A DNA stretch of 64,000 bases from CAYXXZ01 sp964469165 (GCA_964469165.1 CAYXXZ010000001.1:62001-126000), one strand, 5' to 3'. Shown: positions 35,316 to 45,494, counted from the first letter of the stretch. Program-made: numbers and translations. Notes: generated by a model not told the origin, from the letters alone.

Positions 35316-38300
35316 TCACAGCTCTCCCCCCACTCCCTTGAACTTTTCAACGAAGGCAGCAATCCTCTGAAAGATACTTTGTTTCTTCGTCAGATACTGA
35401 GGGCTCAATGGACTCATTCTGGGAAGAACGCTGTTCAGCTCGGTGCCATTGTCACTGGCAAACTCCCGCTTCAGCGAGATGGCGATATAGCGCCTTGCTG
35501 CTTCCGCATTCAGGTTTTCATCGTCGATCAGTCTCTGCGCCTCACGCTGCTGTTCTGCGCGTGCAAAGGTGAAGAAGGCATCGATGATGCTGGCCTTGTC
35601 GGGAATCTCATCCAGATCAGCCTGGTTGATGAAATCCACCACGAGACTCTCTTTGGCCCGGTTGCCCAGGCTGGCGCGGATCATGCGACGCACCTCTTCG
35701 ACCAGATCAGCCTTGTTTCTGGTTTTCTTGTTGTGGTCAAAGATCAGCTCAAGGATGTAGTCCAGATTGATTTCCTGGGACTTGAGCAGATCCACTTCAA
35801 ACACTACGTCATCCCAGTCGATGGTGGACTGGTCTTTATTGTTGCCCGCTCTTTCCCTTCTCAGCCAATCGCGAATATCATTGTAGGTCGATTTGTAATC
35901 CTGAATCTTGCGATCGGCAGGCAGCCTGATACTCTGCATTGCGGCCAGGTCATCGTCATCCAGGTAATGCTGTGCCTTGAATGCTTCCACAACGTCGGGA
36001 TCGTTGAGATCAATGGTCTGCAGGGCCTTCAGGCTGGCAAATTCATCGAAATTCTGCAGAATGTTTTCTACCCGCAGATATTCGCCAAACAGCTTGGTAA
36101 ATTCCTTCTTGTCCTTCTCCTTGAGGATCTTGTCCGGCTCAGGGAAGCGCTGTTCCAGCTCTGACACCACATCCATAAAGCCACGGCGTGCTTCACCGGT
36201 GACGATATCGGTAAAGCCCTCCATGTATTCCTTGTAGCTCTTCTCCAGCACCACGTTCTTGGTGTTCTTGTCACCGAACAGGGTGATGGCATCGATAGTG
36301 GCTTTTTCGAGATCGCGGAAGGTGACGATATTTCCGAAGGTCTTGGTCGCATCATAAATCCGATTGGTGCGCGAGTAGGCCTGGATCAGACCGTGGTAAC
36401 GCAGGTTCTTGTCGACAAACAGTGTGTTGAGCCTGGGCGCGTCGAACCCTGTCAGGAACATGCCCACCACAATCAGCAGATCGACCTCTCTGGATTTAAC
36501 CCGCTTGGCCAGATCACGGTAGTAATTCTGGAAGCCGCTGCTGTCCACACCGAAGCTTGTCTTGAAGAATGCGTTGTAATCGTTGATAGCGGCACTCAGG
36601 AATTCCTTGGCACTACTGTTCATGGCCGAAACATCGAAGCTCTCGTCCTTAATATCGCCAATGGCATCCTGCTCCTCGTTGGCGGCAAAGGAAAAGATGG
36701 TGGCGATCTTCAGCGGCTTCTCGCTGGTCGTTTGCAACTGGCTCAGTGTCTCATAATAAAGCTTGGCCGCATCCACGCTGCTGACCGCAAACATGGCATT
36801 GAAGCCCCTCGCACCTGACTGCAGGCGATGGGTTTTCTGCCGGTAGTGGTTGAGAATATACTGCGATATCTCGCGGATACGCTCGGGATGCAGTAGAGCC
36901 TGGCGGTTCTCCGCTGCTGTCAGCTTCTGCTCATCCTGCTCGCTCTCGATCCCCTTGAACTGCGGGCGCACATCGTTGTAGTCCACCTTGAGCTTGAGCA
37001 CCTTCTCATCACGGATGGCATCGGTAATCACGTAGGAGTGCAACTCGCGGCCAAACACGCTGGCGGTGGTTTCCGCGCCCAGGGCATTCTGCGGGAAAAT
37101 CGGCGTACCGGTAAAACCGAACTGGTAGAACCTCTTGAACTTCTTCAGGTTCTTCTGCGCTTCACCAAACTGGCTGCGGTGGCACTCGTCGAAGATGAAC
37201 ACCACCTGCTTGCGGTAGATCGGCAAATCCCCTTCGCCTTTCATCAGGTTGTTGAGCTTCTGGATGGTGGTAACGATGATCTTGTTGTCATCCTTGTCGA
37301 TATTGCGCTTGAGCCCGGCGGTGCTATCCGAGCCGTTGACACTGTCCGGCGAAAAGCGCTGGTATTCCTTCATGGTCTGGTAGTCCAGGTCTTTCCTGTC
37401 TACCACGAAAAACACCTTGTCGATGAAATCTAGCTCAGTCGCCAGCCGCGCTGCCTTGAAGCTGGTCAGGGTCTTGCCGGAGCCGGTGGTATGCCAGATA
37501 AAGCCACCGCTTTCCGGCTTGCTCCAGTTTCTGGCGTTATGGGAGCTGTTGATCTTCCACAGAATGCGCTCGGTAGCAGCAATCTGGTATGGGCGCATCA
37601 CCAGCAAAGTATCGCTGACATCAAACACCGAGTATTTCAGCAGGACTTCCAGCAGGGTCTTTCTCTGGAAGAAGGTGGCGGTGAAGTCCTTCAGATCCTT
37701 GATGGGCTGGTTGTCCGACAGCGCCCAGTTCATGGTGAAGTCGAAGCTGTTCTTGTCCCGCCGGGTAGTATTGGCGAAGTAGCGCGTATCAGTGCCGTTG
37801 GAAATCACGAACAGCTGCAGGTACTTGTACAGCGAATTGTCGCTGTTGAAGCTCTCCTTGCTGTAGCGGTGCACCTGGTTGAAGGCTTCGCGAATGGCTA
37901 CACCGCGCCTTTTCAGCTCTACCTGCACCAGCGGCAGACCGTTGACCAGGATGGTCACGTCATAGCGGTTGGCATGAGTTCCGGTTTGCTCGAACTGCTT
38001 GATCACCTGCAGTTTGTTGCGCGCCGGGTTTTTCTTGTCCAGCAGATAGATATTCTGAATGCGGCCATCGTCAAACACGAAGTCATGGATGTAGTCGTCA
38101 TGAATCTTGCGGGTCTTGTCGAGAATGCCGTCGCTGGGCTTGTCCAGAAAGATCTCGACAAAGCGCAGCCACTCGCCCTCGCTGAAGGCCACAGCGTTCA
38201 ACGCCTGTAGCTGTGTGCGCACATTGGCCAGCATGGTCTGGGCGCTGTTCAGGCCCGGCAGGTATTCGTACCCCTGATTTTCAAGATCAGTGATGAACTC

Positions 38301-38411
38301 CCGCTCCAGATCACCTTCACTCTGGTAGCTATCCACCACCTGCCATTCTCGGCGGTAGCTGTCGAGCACAATAAAATGGTTGGTTTCGGCGATGGTTTTG
38401 TAATCAGTCAT
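35316..38411 (-). CDS. hsdR: Type I restriction endonuclease subunit R
   Basis: 1031 aa. The N-terminal nuclease domain shows YDVTILVNGLPLVQVELKRR, the D...ExK centre of type I R subunits. The SF2 translocase follows with Walker A TGSGKTLTSFKAA, Walker B FIFDECHRSQ and FTGTPIF, then GMFLTGFDAPRLNT and a QAYSRTNR motif VI. A helical C-terminus completes it. It cuts DNA at a distance from unmethylated HsdS target sites as part of the R2M2S complex. It is the last gene of the hsd cluster, with 190 nt separating it from the AlbA_2 gene. Confidence 0.97.
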   Translation of the reverse strand: MTDYKTIAETNHFIVLDSYRREWQVVDSYQSEGDLEREFITDLENQGYEYLPGLNSAQTMLANVRTQLQALNAVAFSEGEWLRFVEIFLDKPSDGILDKTRKIHDDYIHDFVFDDGRIQNIYLLDKKNPARNKLQVIKQFEQTGTHANRYDVTILVNGLPLVQVELKRRGVAIREAFNQVHRYSKESFNSDNSLYKYLQLFVISNGTDTRYFANTTRRDKNSFDFTMNWALSDNQPIKDLKDFTATFFQRKTLLEVLLKYSVFDVSDTLLVMRPYQIAATERILWKINSSHNARNWSKPESGGFIWHTTGSGKTLTSFKAARLATELDFIDKVFFVVDRKDLDYQTMKEYQRFSPDSVNGSDSTAGLKRNIDKDDNKIIVTTIQKLNNLMKGEGDLPIYRKQVVFIFDECHRSQFGEAQKNLKKFKRFYQFGFTGTPIFPQNALGAETTASVFGRELHSYVITDAIRDEKVLKLKVDYNDVRPQFKGIESEQDEQKLTAAENRQALLHPERIREISQYILNHYRQKTHRLQSGARGFNAMFAVSSVDAAKLYYETLSQLQTTSEKPLKIATIFSFAANEEQDAIGDIKDESFDVSAMNSSAKEFLSAAINDYNAFFKTSFGVDSSGFQNYYRDLAKRVKSREVDLLIVVGMFLTGFDAPRLNTLFVDKNLRYHGLIQAYSRTNRIYDATKTFGNIVTFRDLEKATIDAITLFGDKNTKNVVLEKSYKEYMEGFTDIVTGEARRGFMDVVSELEQRFPEPDKILKEKDKKEFTKLFGEYLRVENILQNFDEFASLKALQTIDLNDPDVVEAFKAQHYLDDDDLAAMQSIRLPADRKIQDYKSTYNDIRDWLRRERAGNNKDQSTIDWDDVVFEVDLLKSQEINLDYILELIFDHNKKTRNKADLVEEVRRMIRASLGNRAKESLVVDFINQADLDEIPDKASIIDAFFTFARAEQQREAQRLIDDENLNAEAARRYIAISLKREFASDNGTELNSVLPRMSPLSPQYLTKKQSIFQRIAAFVEKFKGVGGEL

Positions 38412-38553
38412 TGCTTGCTGGTATCCCGGTCAGGTGGCTGTCTGTCACGTATCTGCACTGACATTTCAGCCCGCTTTCTTTCTGCACAAGGGTTGTCCTT
38501 GGAAACTGCAGAAAACAACAATCTGTTGTTTTTATTGAACTTTTTAAACGACA

Positions 38554-38593
38554 CCTTTCTGCATCCTTTCTGCATCTTTGCCTTTCTGCATCC
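38554..38593. repeat. Short direct repeats in the hsdR leader
   Basis: Three copies of CTTTCTGCATC in 40 nt, with a related TTTCTGCA about 70 nt away. They lie in the gap upstream of hsdR, where a promoter or regulator site could be. Confidence 0.7.
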
Positions 38594-38601
38594 TGGCGTG
38601 G

Positions 38602-40260
38602 CTATTCAGCAAGACGCCATACCGGCTGGCTCCGTGAGCCCGCGTTAATGATGCGATTATTACGTCTTAGCTTGGTTAATAAGTTACTGATTTTGTCTAT
38701 CTTTTGCTGCTCGCTCAAAGCATCACTCAACTTATCCATCAACAACTTGTTGATCTCTGCACGATCCGCGCGGCCAAATCGATCAAGGTAGTCTGTAAGC
38801 AACTTTGCATAAAACGCATCATCCTGAGGCCGGGTGTGAATGTAGTCCGCCTTGCTTGCCGTAGCATCGGCAACCAGAGCAGATACATGAAAGTTCGGCT
38901 TGCGCCCTTCAATCAACCCTGCCTTGCGTAACCGGCTGGCTGCTTTATCCGTAATGGAGAGCTTTTTCTGCACCCGGTCGAGCGCCAATACATCAATCAA
39001 CGGCAAATCTGTCTTTTGGATCAACAAGCGGCTATAGGCCGGGTCCACAACACCCCCGTAGAGTGTCATCCTGACCACATTAGTCTGACTCAGATCGTAG
39101 TCCGGCAGCGGAAAATAGCGCTGCACCTGGCCTCTATAGATGAGATGAATGCCATAACCCATGGTATCTATCATGTTCAGTTCAGCCATCGCCTGGGTAA
39201 GGAAGGGGTTGCGATATCGGCGCGGCGTTTTGTCGCCTTGGACATATTCATCGGGCTGGCCTTCAAAAAAACTGCCTTCATTCTCAAAGATCAGCCGGTC
39301 AGATTGCTCGGTTACTACAACCCGACCATTGCGAGCATAGTCCTGGTGCGCAATACAGTTGTGCAGGGCTTCCAGCACAATTTTCTGGTTATATTTGGAG
39401 ACTTCGATAGGGATCAATTCATCTTGCGGCAAAATACGCAGCTGAATATTGCGAATACGCTGATAAAGCAGGGTCGTGCTAAGTAAAAAAGGTGGGCTAA
39501 AGTGTTCATAGGCTCGCTCCTGTCCTTCCAGCTTCCAGGTCAGCTGTGCCGGGTGAGGCAGAAGGAAATATGCCGATTCTGCCTTGCCCAGCAACAAAAG
39601 TGCCGTTCGGGTAATTTGTCCGTTTTGGGTAAGGCGTGCGCGATCCAGGAATACCCTTAATGGCCAACTCATCACTTCGCTGGCTTCAAGGCGGTTGGCG
39701 TATTTTTGCGCAAATGACTCACGTGCTTTTCGAAGGGCTGTTTCATCCAGATCGTCCAGCGTGGCATCTGGAACAACTTGTGCTGTCCAATCTTGACGCA
39801 GGGTCTGCTGGCGTATTTCATCGAGCTTATCCAATCCCAATGAAGCCCGACTCTCACCTGCACGAGCGTAGTAATGTCCCTTCCAGGCAATAGGAATTCC
39901 GCAAGGAGCGGCGGGAATTTCAAATAAAATTACTCGCCCTTGCGGATGATCCAACACATGAATTTCGCGCAAGGTAATACTTGGCTCGGCAGATTGCGCA
40001 ATCTGGTTCTTCAAGCTTTGCAAGCGCTCTCTTTCCATGCGGTAATCGCTACCCACTACGGCACGGGTTTTGTTATTGATACCGAATATCAACCAGGCGC
40101 GTTCTGCATTGCGCAAATTAGCTTCGTTACTGAGGGCTGAAAAATACTCACCTATTTTATTAGTATCGTAATCGTTGCTCGCCTGCTTGAACTCCACGAC
40201 TTCGTTTTCCCAGGTGGCAATCAGGCGCTCAAGCAAACGAGTTAGCTCTTCCGGCGTCAT
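38602..40260 (-). CDS. AlbA_2 / Schlafen-like domain protein with GHKL-type ATPase region
   Basis: 552 aa. Residues about 15-130 form an AlbA_2 domain (ENEVVEFKQASNDYDTNKIG ... IFGINNKTRAVVG ... HYYARAGES). Residues about 290-400 resemble the RecG-related HATPase_c_4 region (ALHNCIAHQDYARNG ... GYGIHLIYRGQ). A winged-helix-like tail follows. Such proteins are recurrent companions of type I R-M systems; their function there is unknown. The ATG overlaps the hsdS stop as ATGA, so it is translated with hsdS. Confidence 0.88.
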   Translation of the reverse strand: MTPEELTRLLERLIATWENEVVEFKQASNDYDTNKIGEYFSALSNEANLRNAERAWLIFGINNKTRAVVGSDYRMERERLQSLKNQIAQSAEPSITLREIHVLDHPQGRVILFEIPAAPCGIPIAWKGHYYARAGESRASLGLDKLDEIRQQTLRQDWTAQVVPDATLDDLDETALRKARESFAQKYANRLEASEVMSWPLRVFLDRARLTQNGQITRTALLLLGKAESAYFLLPHPAQLTWKLEGQERAYEHFSPPFLLSTTLLYQRIRNIQLRILPQDELIPIEVSKYNQKIVLEALHNCIAHQDYARNGRVVVTEQSDRLIFENEGSFFEGQPDEYVQGDKTPRRYRNPFLTQAMAELNMIDTMGYGIHLIYRGQVQRYFPLPDYDLSQTNVVRMTLYGGVVDPAYSRLLIQKTDLPLIDVLALDRVQKKLSITDKAASRLRKAGLIEGRKPNFHVSALVADATASKADYIHTRPQDDAFYAKLLTDYLDRFGRADRAEINKLLMDKLSDALSEQQKIDKISNLLTKLRRNNRIINAGSRSQPVWRLAE

Positions 40261-41486
40261 GTCGTCGCCTCCGACTTGGGAAAGCTCAACAGCAGGTCGC
40301 GGTAGTATTCGTATTGCTTCCGACGCAGCTCGATTTCGCGGGGCAGGCCCTCGGTGATGGAGTTGGTCAGGGTGTCGAATTTGTCGAGGATGGCAACGAT
40401 ACGGGCTTGCTCGGCAAGCGACCTCTCCGGTTCATCCGGGTACGGCACAGGTATTCTTACCTTTGAAAAGCCATTTATCAGCAGAGTATTTACTTTAGTT
40501 CTTGCCACATACTTTGCCTTCTCCGCAATAAAGGATGCAGTTTGCATACAGTATGAAACAAATTTCGGGTTCATGGCGTGTCGAAAAGCGTAACAGTGGT
40601 CGTGAATAGCTACCCTCTCGGCACCGAGCCATGCCACAGCCTTTCCCACATCTTCCACCGTTTCTCCGACATCCGTTAACACCACATCACCTGGCTCTGC
40701 ATAGCGTAGCGAGTCGGCCAATTCTGGTCTGACCTTGGAAAGCGCCTTCTCAGTAAACACGCCATACCGGGTATAAATTTCACCATAGTGAATAACACTG
40801 ACACCGCTATCTGTGTAGTCAGCTTTAGTAAAACGCTTACCGCGAATAAACTCGCCAACTTCTCCCAGAGCTTTCCACTCTACCTCGTCTTCTTCAAAGC
40901 TTAATAACTTGTCGCGATAGTAGTTGTATTGCTGTTGACGTGTGCTAAGCTCGGCGGTCAGCTCGGCGGTCATGGCGGTAAATGCGTCCAGAATACGGGC
41001 AATTTCGGCCTGAATCTCAAGGGATTTTTTGGGGTTTTCTGGACAGGGGATAGGCACGGGAATTTCCGTTAGCTTCCCCTTTGTCAATTTAGCTCGGCCA
41101 CCCCCAGTCAAAAACGGAACGAAATCTACTGTACGCAAGTAGTGGTACATAAATCTCGTATCAACTCCTGACAACCCGCGCACAACGTGGACATGATTAT
41201 TTGCCCAAAACTTCCCAGTCGCATATTGAATGGAATAGTTTTCCAAGCTTGCTGAACCGTCCTCAGCAATCAACACAAACTCACCTTCGTGAGTATGGCC
41301 TCCAACATGATCTTGAATATTGTTCGCACCGTAATATGGCGTTGGCCCGGGGATGCGCAGAGAGGCTTTTACCGGTTTCCTTCCACTATTCGCTATATCA
41401 AAAAGGTGCTCGTCACCTAAGACAGCCCACTCCACCTCCACGCCATCCAGCAGCTTGTCCAAAAAATCCACCTTACTCATTACCAT
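40257..41486 (-). CDS. hsdS: Type I R-M specificity subunit
   Basis: 409 aa with two target-recognition domains (about 20-175 and 215-375). Each is followed by a conserved helix; the repeats ELSTRQQQYNYYRDKLLSFE and LRRKQYEYYRDLLLSFP show the twofold layout. HsdS sets the DNA sequence read by the methylase and nuclease; the target cannot be predicted here. ATG 41486 or 41480 are both possible. It overlaps the rhuM stop by 14 bases and the AlbA_2 start by four. Confidence 0.95.
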   Translation of the reverse strand: MVMSKVDFLDKLLDGVEVEWAVLGDEHLFDIANSGRKPVKASLRIPGPTPYYGANNIQDHVGGHTHEGEFVLIAEDGSASLENYSIQYATGKFWANNHVHVVRGLSGVDTRFMYHYLRTVDFVPFLTGGGRAKLTKGKLTEIPVPIPCPENPKKSLEIQAEIARILDAFTAMTAELTAELSTRQQQYNYYRDKLLSFEEDEVEWKALGEVGEFIRGKRFTKADYTDSGVSVIHYGEIYTRYGVFTEKALSKVRPELADSLRYAEPGDVVLTDVGETVEDVGKAVAWLGAERVAIHDHCYAFRHAMNPKFVSYCMQTASFIAEKAKYVARTKVNTLLINGFSKVRIPVPYPDEPERSLAEQARIVAILDKFDTLTNSITEGLPREIELRRKQYEYYRDLLLSFPKSEATT

Positions 41487-42522
41487 AACTCTCGCTGTTG
41501 GGATCCAGCTGCTTCAGCATTCGGTCAAAATCAGATTCATACAGGCGATCCTGTACCACGCGGTATTTTTCAAATTCGGTTTCGGCGTGGAGCTTGGCCT
41601 GCTCGTGGGAAATCTTGCCGGGGCCGGTGAGGATTTCATTACCGTTGAATTCCAGGAAACCATCCAGTCGCGTGGCCCAGTCCTGCATCGACATGGGGAT
41701 TTTGCGCATGGCCTGTAGCTCGGCAAATTCCAGATAGACCGAAACGATGCGCTCCAGATACTTAAGTTCCTGCTGATCCAGGTAATTCTTGGCTACGGAT
41801 ACATCTGTGCGAACAATCTTGCCATCAGGCGCCGCTGCCCAATGGGTCAGCCCCATGTTTTCCTTACTCGCATCAGCACGGGCGACGATAAGCTCTGCGG
41901 CTGTATGCCGGTGCACAGCCCAGTGCAGCTTGTTCTGCACCAAGGCAAAGAACTCACGCGTGGTCTTTGCATTCCTGTCGTAATCGAACGCGGTGGCATA
42001 GAGATCGGTAATCTTCTGGTAGAACTTGCGCTCGGACAGGCGAATTTCCCGGATATATTCCAGCTGGCGCTCGAAATACTCATCGGTGAACATGTGGCCC
42101 TTCTTCAGGCGCTCCACATCCATGATCCAGCCCTGGATGGTGTAGTCCTTCACGATCTGGCCTGCCCATTTGCGAAACTGCACGGCGCGAGGGTTGTTGA
42201 CCTTGAAGCCCACAGCGATGATGGCTTGCAGGTTGTAGTGCTTGGTTTTGTAGTTTTTGCCATCTGCGGCAGTTATTAAGTAATCCTTAATAACTGCGTC
42301 GGGCTGCAGCTCGCTCTCGTCAAAAATACGTTTCAGGTGCTGGTTGATGGCGGGCACAGTGACGTCATACAGCTCAGCTATCAGCTTTTGCGTCAACCAG
42401 ATGTTCTCATCTTCGTAGCGCATTTCCACGCTGGTCTGGCTATCACCCGTTGCGGCCACAAAAGTCAGGTATTCAGCCGCTGAAGAGCGAATGTTTGGCA
42501 GGCTCTGCTTCTTCTTTGCCAT
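41473..42522 (-). CDS. rhuM: RhuM-family protein
   Basis: 349 aa. The N-terminal ENIWLTQKLIAELYDVTVPA and NLQAIIAVGFKVNNPRAVQFRKWA are the RhuM hallmarks. A Fic/DOC-like helical C-terminus with NEILTGPGKISHEQA follows. RhuM was named from Salmonella; its biochemical role is unknown, but it is often encoded inside type I R-M operons. It starts three bases after the hsdM stop and overlaps hsdS, so it belongs to the same transcript. Confidence 0.93.
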   Translation of the reverse strand: MAKKKQSLPNIRSSAAEYLTFVAATGDSQTSVEMRYEDENIWLTQKLIAELYDVTVPAINQHLKRIFDESELQPDAVIKDYLITAADGKNYKTKHYNLQAIIAVGFKVNNPRAVQFRKWAGQIVKDYTIQGWIMDVERLKKGHMFTDEYFERQLEYIREIRLSERKFYQKITDLYATAFDYDRNAKTTREFFALVQNKLHWAVHRHTAAELIVARADASKENMGLTHWAAAPDGKIVRTDVSVAKNYLDQQELKYLERIVSVYLEFAELQAMRKIPMSMQDWATRLDGFLEFNGNEILTGPGKISHEQAKLHAETEFEKYRVVQDRLYESDFDRMLKQLDPNSESYGNE

Positions 42523-42524
42523 GC

Positions 42525-44069
42525 TTAGGCTCCTTCTATTTCGGCCACTATGACATCAATCTCGGCACGCAGCTGGGTGATTCTGGCCACAGTGGTTTTC
42601 AGCTCGGCATTGAGCTGGACGATATCAATCACCTCACGGGTGTCCGCAGCCTCTACGTAGCTGCTGACGGAGAGGTTGTAGTCATTGCCGGCGATTTCCT
42701 CGAAGGGCACTGAGCGGGCGAAGTGGTCCACATCTGCCTTGCTGTCGAACACCTGCATGATCTTGTCGATGTGCTCATCAGTCAGAATGTTGTTGTTGGT
42801 TTCCTTCTTGAACAGGCCACTGGCATCAATGAACTGGGTGGTGGTGTCCGCCTTGTGTTTGGACAGCACCAGAATGTTCACGGCAATGGTGGTGCCGAAA
42901 AACAGGTTGGGCGCCAGTGAGATCACGGTTTCGACAAAGTTGTTATCCATCAGATACTTTCTGATTTTCTGCTCGGCACCGCCGCGATAGAAGATACCGG
43001 GAAAGCAGACGATGGCGGCACGCCCCTTGCTGGACAGATAGCTGAGGGCATGCAGCACAAAGGCGAAGTCGGCCTTGGACTTGGGGGCCAGCACACCGGC
43101 GGGGGCAAAGCGGTCGTCGTTGATCAAGGTGGGGTCGTCAGAGCCGATCCACTTCACCGAATAGGGCGGGTTGGAGACGATGGCATCGAAGGGTTTGTTG
43201 TCACCAAAGTGCGGGTCGATCAGGGTGTTGCCCAGCTGGATATTGAACTTGTCGTAGTTGATGTTGTGCAGAAACATGTTCATCCGCGCCAGGTTGTAGG
43301 TGGTGTGGTTGATCTCCTGGCCGAAGAAGCCCTCTTCGATGATGTGGGCGTCGAAATGTTTCTTGGCTTGCAGCAGCAATGAGCCGGAACCGCAGGCGGG
43401 GTCAAAAATCTTGTTGACGCTGGTTTGTTTGTGCATCGCCAGCCGGGCAATCAGCCTGGATACGTGCTGTGGGGTAAAAAATTCGCCGCCGGACTTGCCT
43501 GCGTTGGCTGCATAGTTGGAGATCAGGAACTCGTAGGCATCCCCGAACAGGTCGATATGGGCCGCGTCAAAGTTGCCAAAATCCAAGCCTGCCACGCCCT
43601 TCAGCACCGCTGACAGACGAGCGTTCTTGTCCTTGACGGTGTTGCCGAGGCGGTTACTGGTGGTGTCGAAGTCTGCAAACAGACCTTTGATGTCCTGCTC
43701 GGACGGATAGCCATTGGCGGAAGCTTCAATGTCGGCAAAGATCCTGGCGAGATCGGTGTTGAGGCTTTCGTTGCTGTGGGCGCTTTTGGCGATATTGGCA
43801 AACAGCTGGCCGGGGTAGATGAAATAGCCCTTGGTTTTGATGGCGTCATCGCGAATTTCCGGGGTAATGACGGTGTCGGGCAGCTCAGCGTAGTTGATGC
43901 TTTCGTCACCGGCTTCGATGTAGCTGGCAAAGTTCTCGCTGATAAAGCGGTAGAACAGGGTGCCCAGCACATACTGCTTGAAGTCCCAGCCATCCACCGC
44001 GCCGCGGACATCGTTGGCAATGGCCCAAATTTGACGTTGCAGGGCGGCGCGTTGTTGTGAGCTAGTCAT
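42525..44069 (-). CDS. hsdM: Type I DNA methyltransferase subunit M
   Basis: 514 aa from ATG 44069. The N-terminal helical domain starts MTSSQQRAALQRQIWAIAND. The SAM-binding KIFDPACGSGSLLLQ and the N6-adenine catalytic SNPPY are both intact. With HsdS it methylates adenines in the target site; with HsdR it forms the restriction complex. An in-frame extension to 44387 is not family-like. It heads the operon, divergent from the RNA methyltransferase gene. Confidence 0.97.
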   Translation of the reverse strand: MTSSQQRAALQRQIWAIANDVRGAVDGWDFKQYVLGTLFYRFISENFASYIEAGDESINYAELPDTVITPEIRDDAIKTKGYFIYPGQLFANIAKSAHSNESLNTDLARIFADIEASANGYPSEQDIKGLFADFDTTSNRLGNTVKDKNARLSAVLKGVAGLDFGNFDAAHIDLFGDAYEFLISNYAANAGKSGGEFFTPQHVSRLIARLAMHKQTSVNKIFDPACGSGSLLLQAKKHFDAHIIEEGFFGQEINHTTYNLARMNMFLHNINYDKFNIQLGNTLIDPHFGDNKPFDAIVSNPPYSVKWIGSDDPTLINDDRFAPAGVLAPKSKADFAFVLHALSYLSSKGRAAIVCFPGIFYRGGAEQKIRKYLMDNNFVETVISLAPNLFFGTTIAVNILVLSKHKADTTTQFIDASGLFKKETNNNILTDEHIDKIMQVFDSKADVDHFARSVPFEEIAGNDYNLSVSSYVEAADTREVIDIVQLNAELKTTVARITQLRAEIDVIVAEIEGA

Positions 44070-44235
44070 GCTGGTGTTCCTGTTTGAATAGATTTTTTTG
44101 AATAGCGATTCAGTGTGAAACCTGTTGCGCATTGTAACGAGTAAAGCGTTGCGAGCCAGCAGCCCAGAGTCGGGAGCCCAGATACGAAGCCGCATCCCAA
44201 TGTTATCATTGCGCCTTTTCTTCCAGGCTCCAGCC

Positions 44236-45381
44236 ATGCCCGCAGTCAACGATATTTTCACCGCCAGCGTTCGCGATCTTTCGTCGGATGGCAATGGCGT
44301 GGTCGAGCATCGCAGCGGGCAGATTTTTTTTGTGCCGGGGGTGTGGCCGGGGGAAGAGGGCGAGTTTCGGGTAACGGGGTTTCGCAAGAGTTTTGGTTTC
44401 GCCCGGCTGGTGAAATTGCTGCGGCCCGCACCGGAGCGGGTGACGCCTCAGTGCGTTCACCAGGGATTTGGTCGCGATGATTGCGGCGGCTGCCCCTGGC
44501 AGTTCGTCACTTACGAGGCGCAACTGGCGGCCAAGGAGATGAGGGTGCGGCGTGCGCTGAGTCGCCTGGGCCTCGATGAGCGCATTCGGCCCATTTGGGG
44601 CTCACCGCAGCAGTTCGGCTACCGCAACCGCGCCCAATTGAAAAGCGATGGCCGCGCCATCGGCTATGTAGCCCAGGGCTCGAACCGCCTGGTGGCGATC
44701 GACGATTGCCCCATTCTGAGCGACCACAACCGCCAAACCCTGAAGGATTTTCTCGCAACCCTGCCCAATCCCGCGCTGCGCCCGAGCCGCAAGGCGCAAT
44801 GGAGCACGCTGGATATCGATGAGGCGCTGACCGCGGAGACCGTGTCCATCAACAGGCGTCGCCCCTTCCAGCAGGCCAACAGCGCCCAGAATCTGCGTAT
44901 GCGCGATTGGCTGGCCCGTTCCCTCGCGAATGCGGACAAGGCCCTGCCGGTGGTGGAGCTGTTCGCCGGCTCGGGCAATTTCACCGAGGTTCTGCATAAC
45001 GCGGGGTTCGAGCGCATCCTGGCGGTGGAGGGTGTGGCCGAGGCGGTCGATGCTCTCGACACCCAGGGTTGGCGCGGCGTGGAGGGGCTGGTGTGTGATC
45101 TGTTCAGTGAGGCTGGAGCGAGGACTGCGGCGCAAGCTGCCTCGGGTTCGGGAGTGCTGGTGCTGGATCCACCCAGGGACGGTTTTCGCCATATCGGCAC
45201 ACTCACCACCGCACTATCGAAGTTGCGCCATATAGCCTACATCTCCTGTGATCTTGCTACCTTTGTCCGCGATATGCAGACCTTGCTACAGCAAGGCTTT
45301 GTAGTCGATCACATCCAGCCGCTCGATCTTTTTCCGCATACGCCGCACGTGGAACTGCTGGCCGCGCTGCGCAAACCCTGA
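44236..45381 (+). CDS. TrmA/RlmD-family 5-methyluridine RNA methyltransferase
   Basis: 381 aa from ATG 44236. An N-terminal TRAM-like domain is followed by a Cys set (QCVH, then CGGCPW, later DDCPIL) that could hold a [4Fe-4S] cluster as in RlmD. The SAM-binding VVELFAGSGNFTEVL, DPPRDGF and the catalytic Cys in YISCDLATFVRD are intact. It methylates uridine C5 in tRNA or rRNA. It is shorter than RlmD (about 430 aa), so which RNA it modifies is open. Confidence 0.88.
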   Translation: MPAVNDIFTASVRDLSSDGNGVVEHRSGQIFFVPGVWPGEEGEFRVTGFRKSFGFARLVKLLRPAPERVTPQCVHQGFGRDDCGGCPWQFVTYEAQLAAKEMRVRRALSRLGLDERIRPIWGSPQQFGYRNRAQLKSDGRAIGYVAQGSNRLVAIDDCPILSDHNRQTLKDFLATLPNPALRPSRKAQWSTLDIDEALTAETVSINRRRPFQQANSAQNLRMRDWLARSLANADKALPVVELFAGSGNFTEVLHNAGFERILAVEGVAEAVDALDTQGWRGVEGLVCDLFSEAGARTAAQAASGSGVLVLDPPRDGFRHIGTLTTALSKLRHIAYISCDLATFVRDMQTLLQQGFVVDHIQPLDLFPHTPHVELLAALRKP

Positions 45382-45494
45382 CAGGCCCCTGGTTCGATTG
45401 AGGGTGCCTATGAAGTCCATATAGATAAATGGCTGGAGAATCGGGGCCTCGTCACGTAGTCTGAGCACACGTTCAATCAACCACAGGATTTCCC

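Noticed and set aside
35251..44235. Prophage or integrative element carrying the restriction genes
   Set aside because: No integrase, phage structural gene, tRNA target or attachment-site pair was seen at the island borders.
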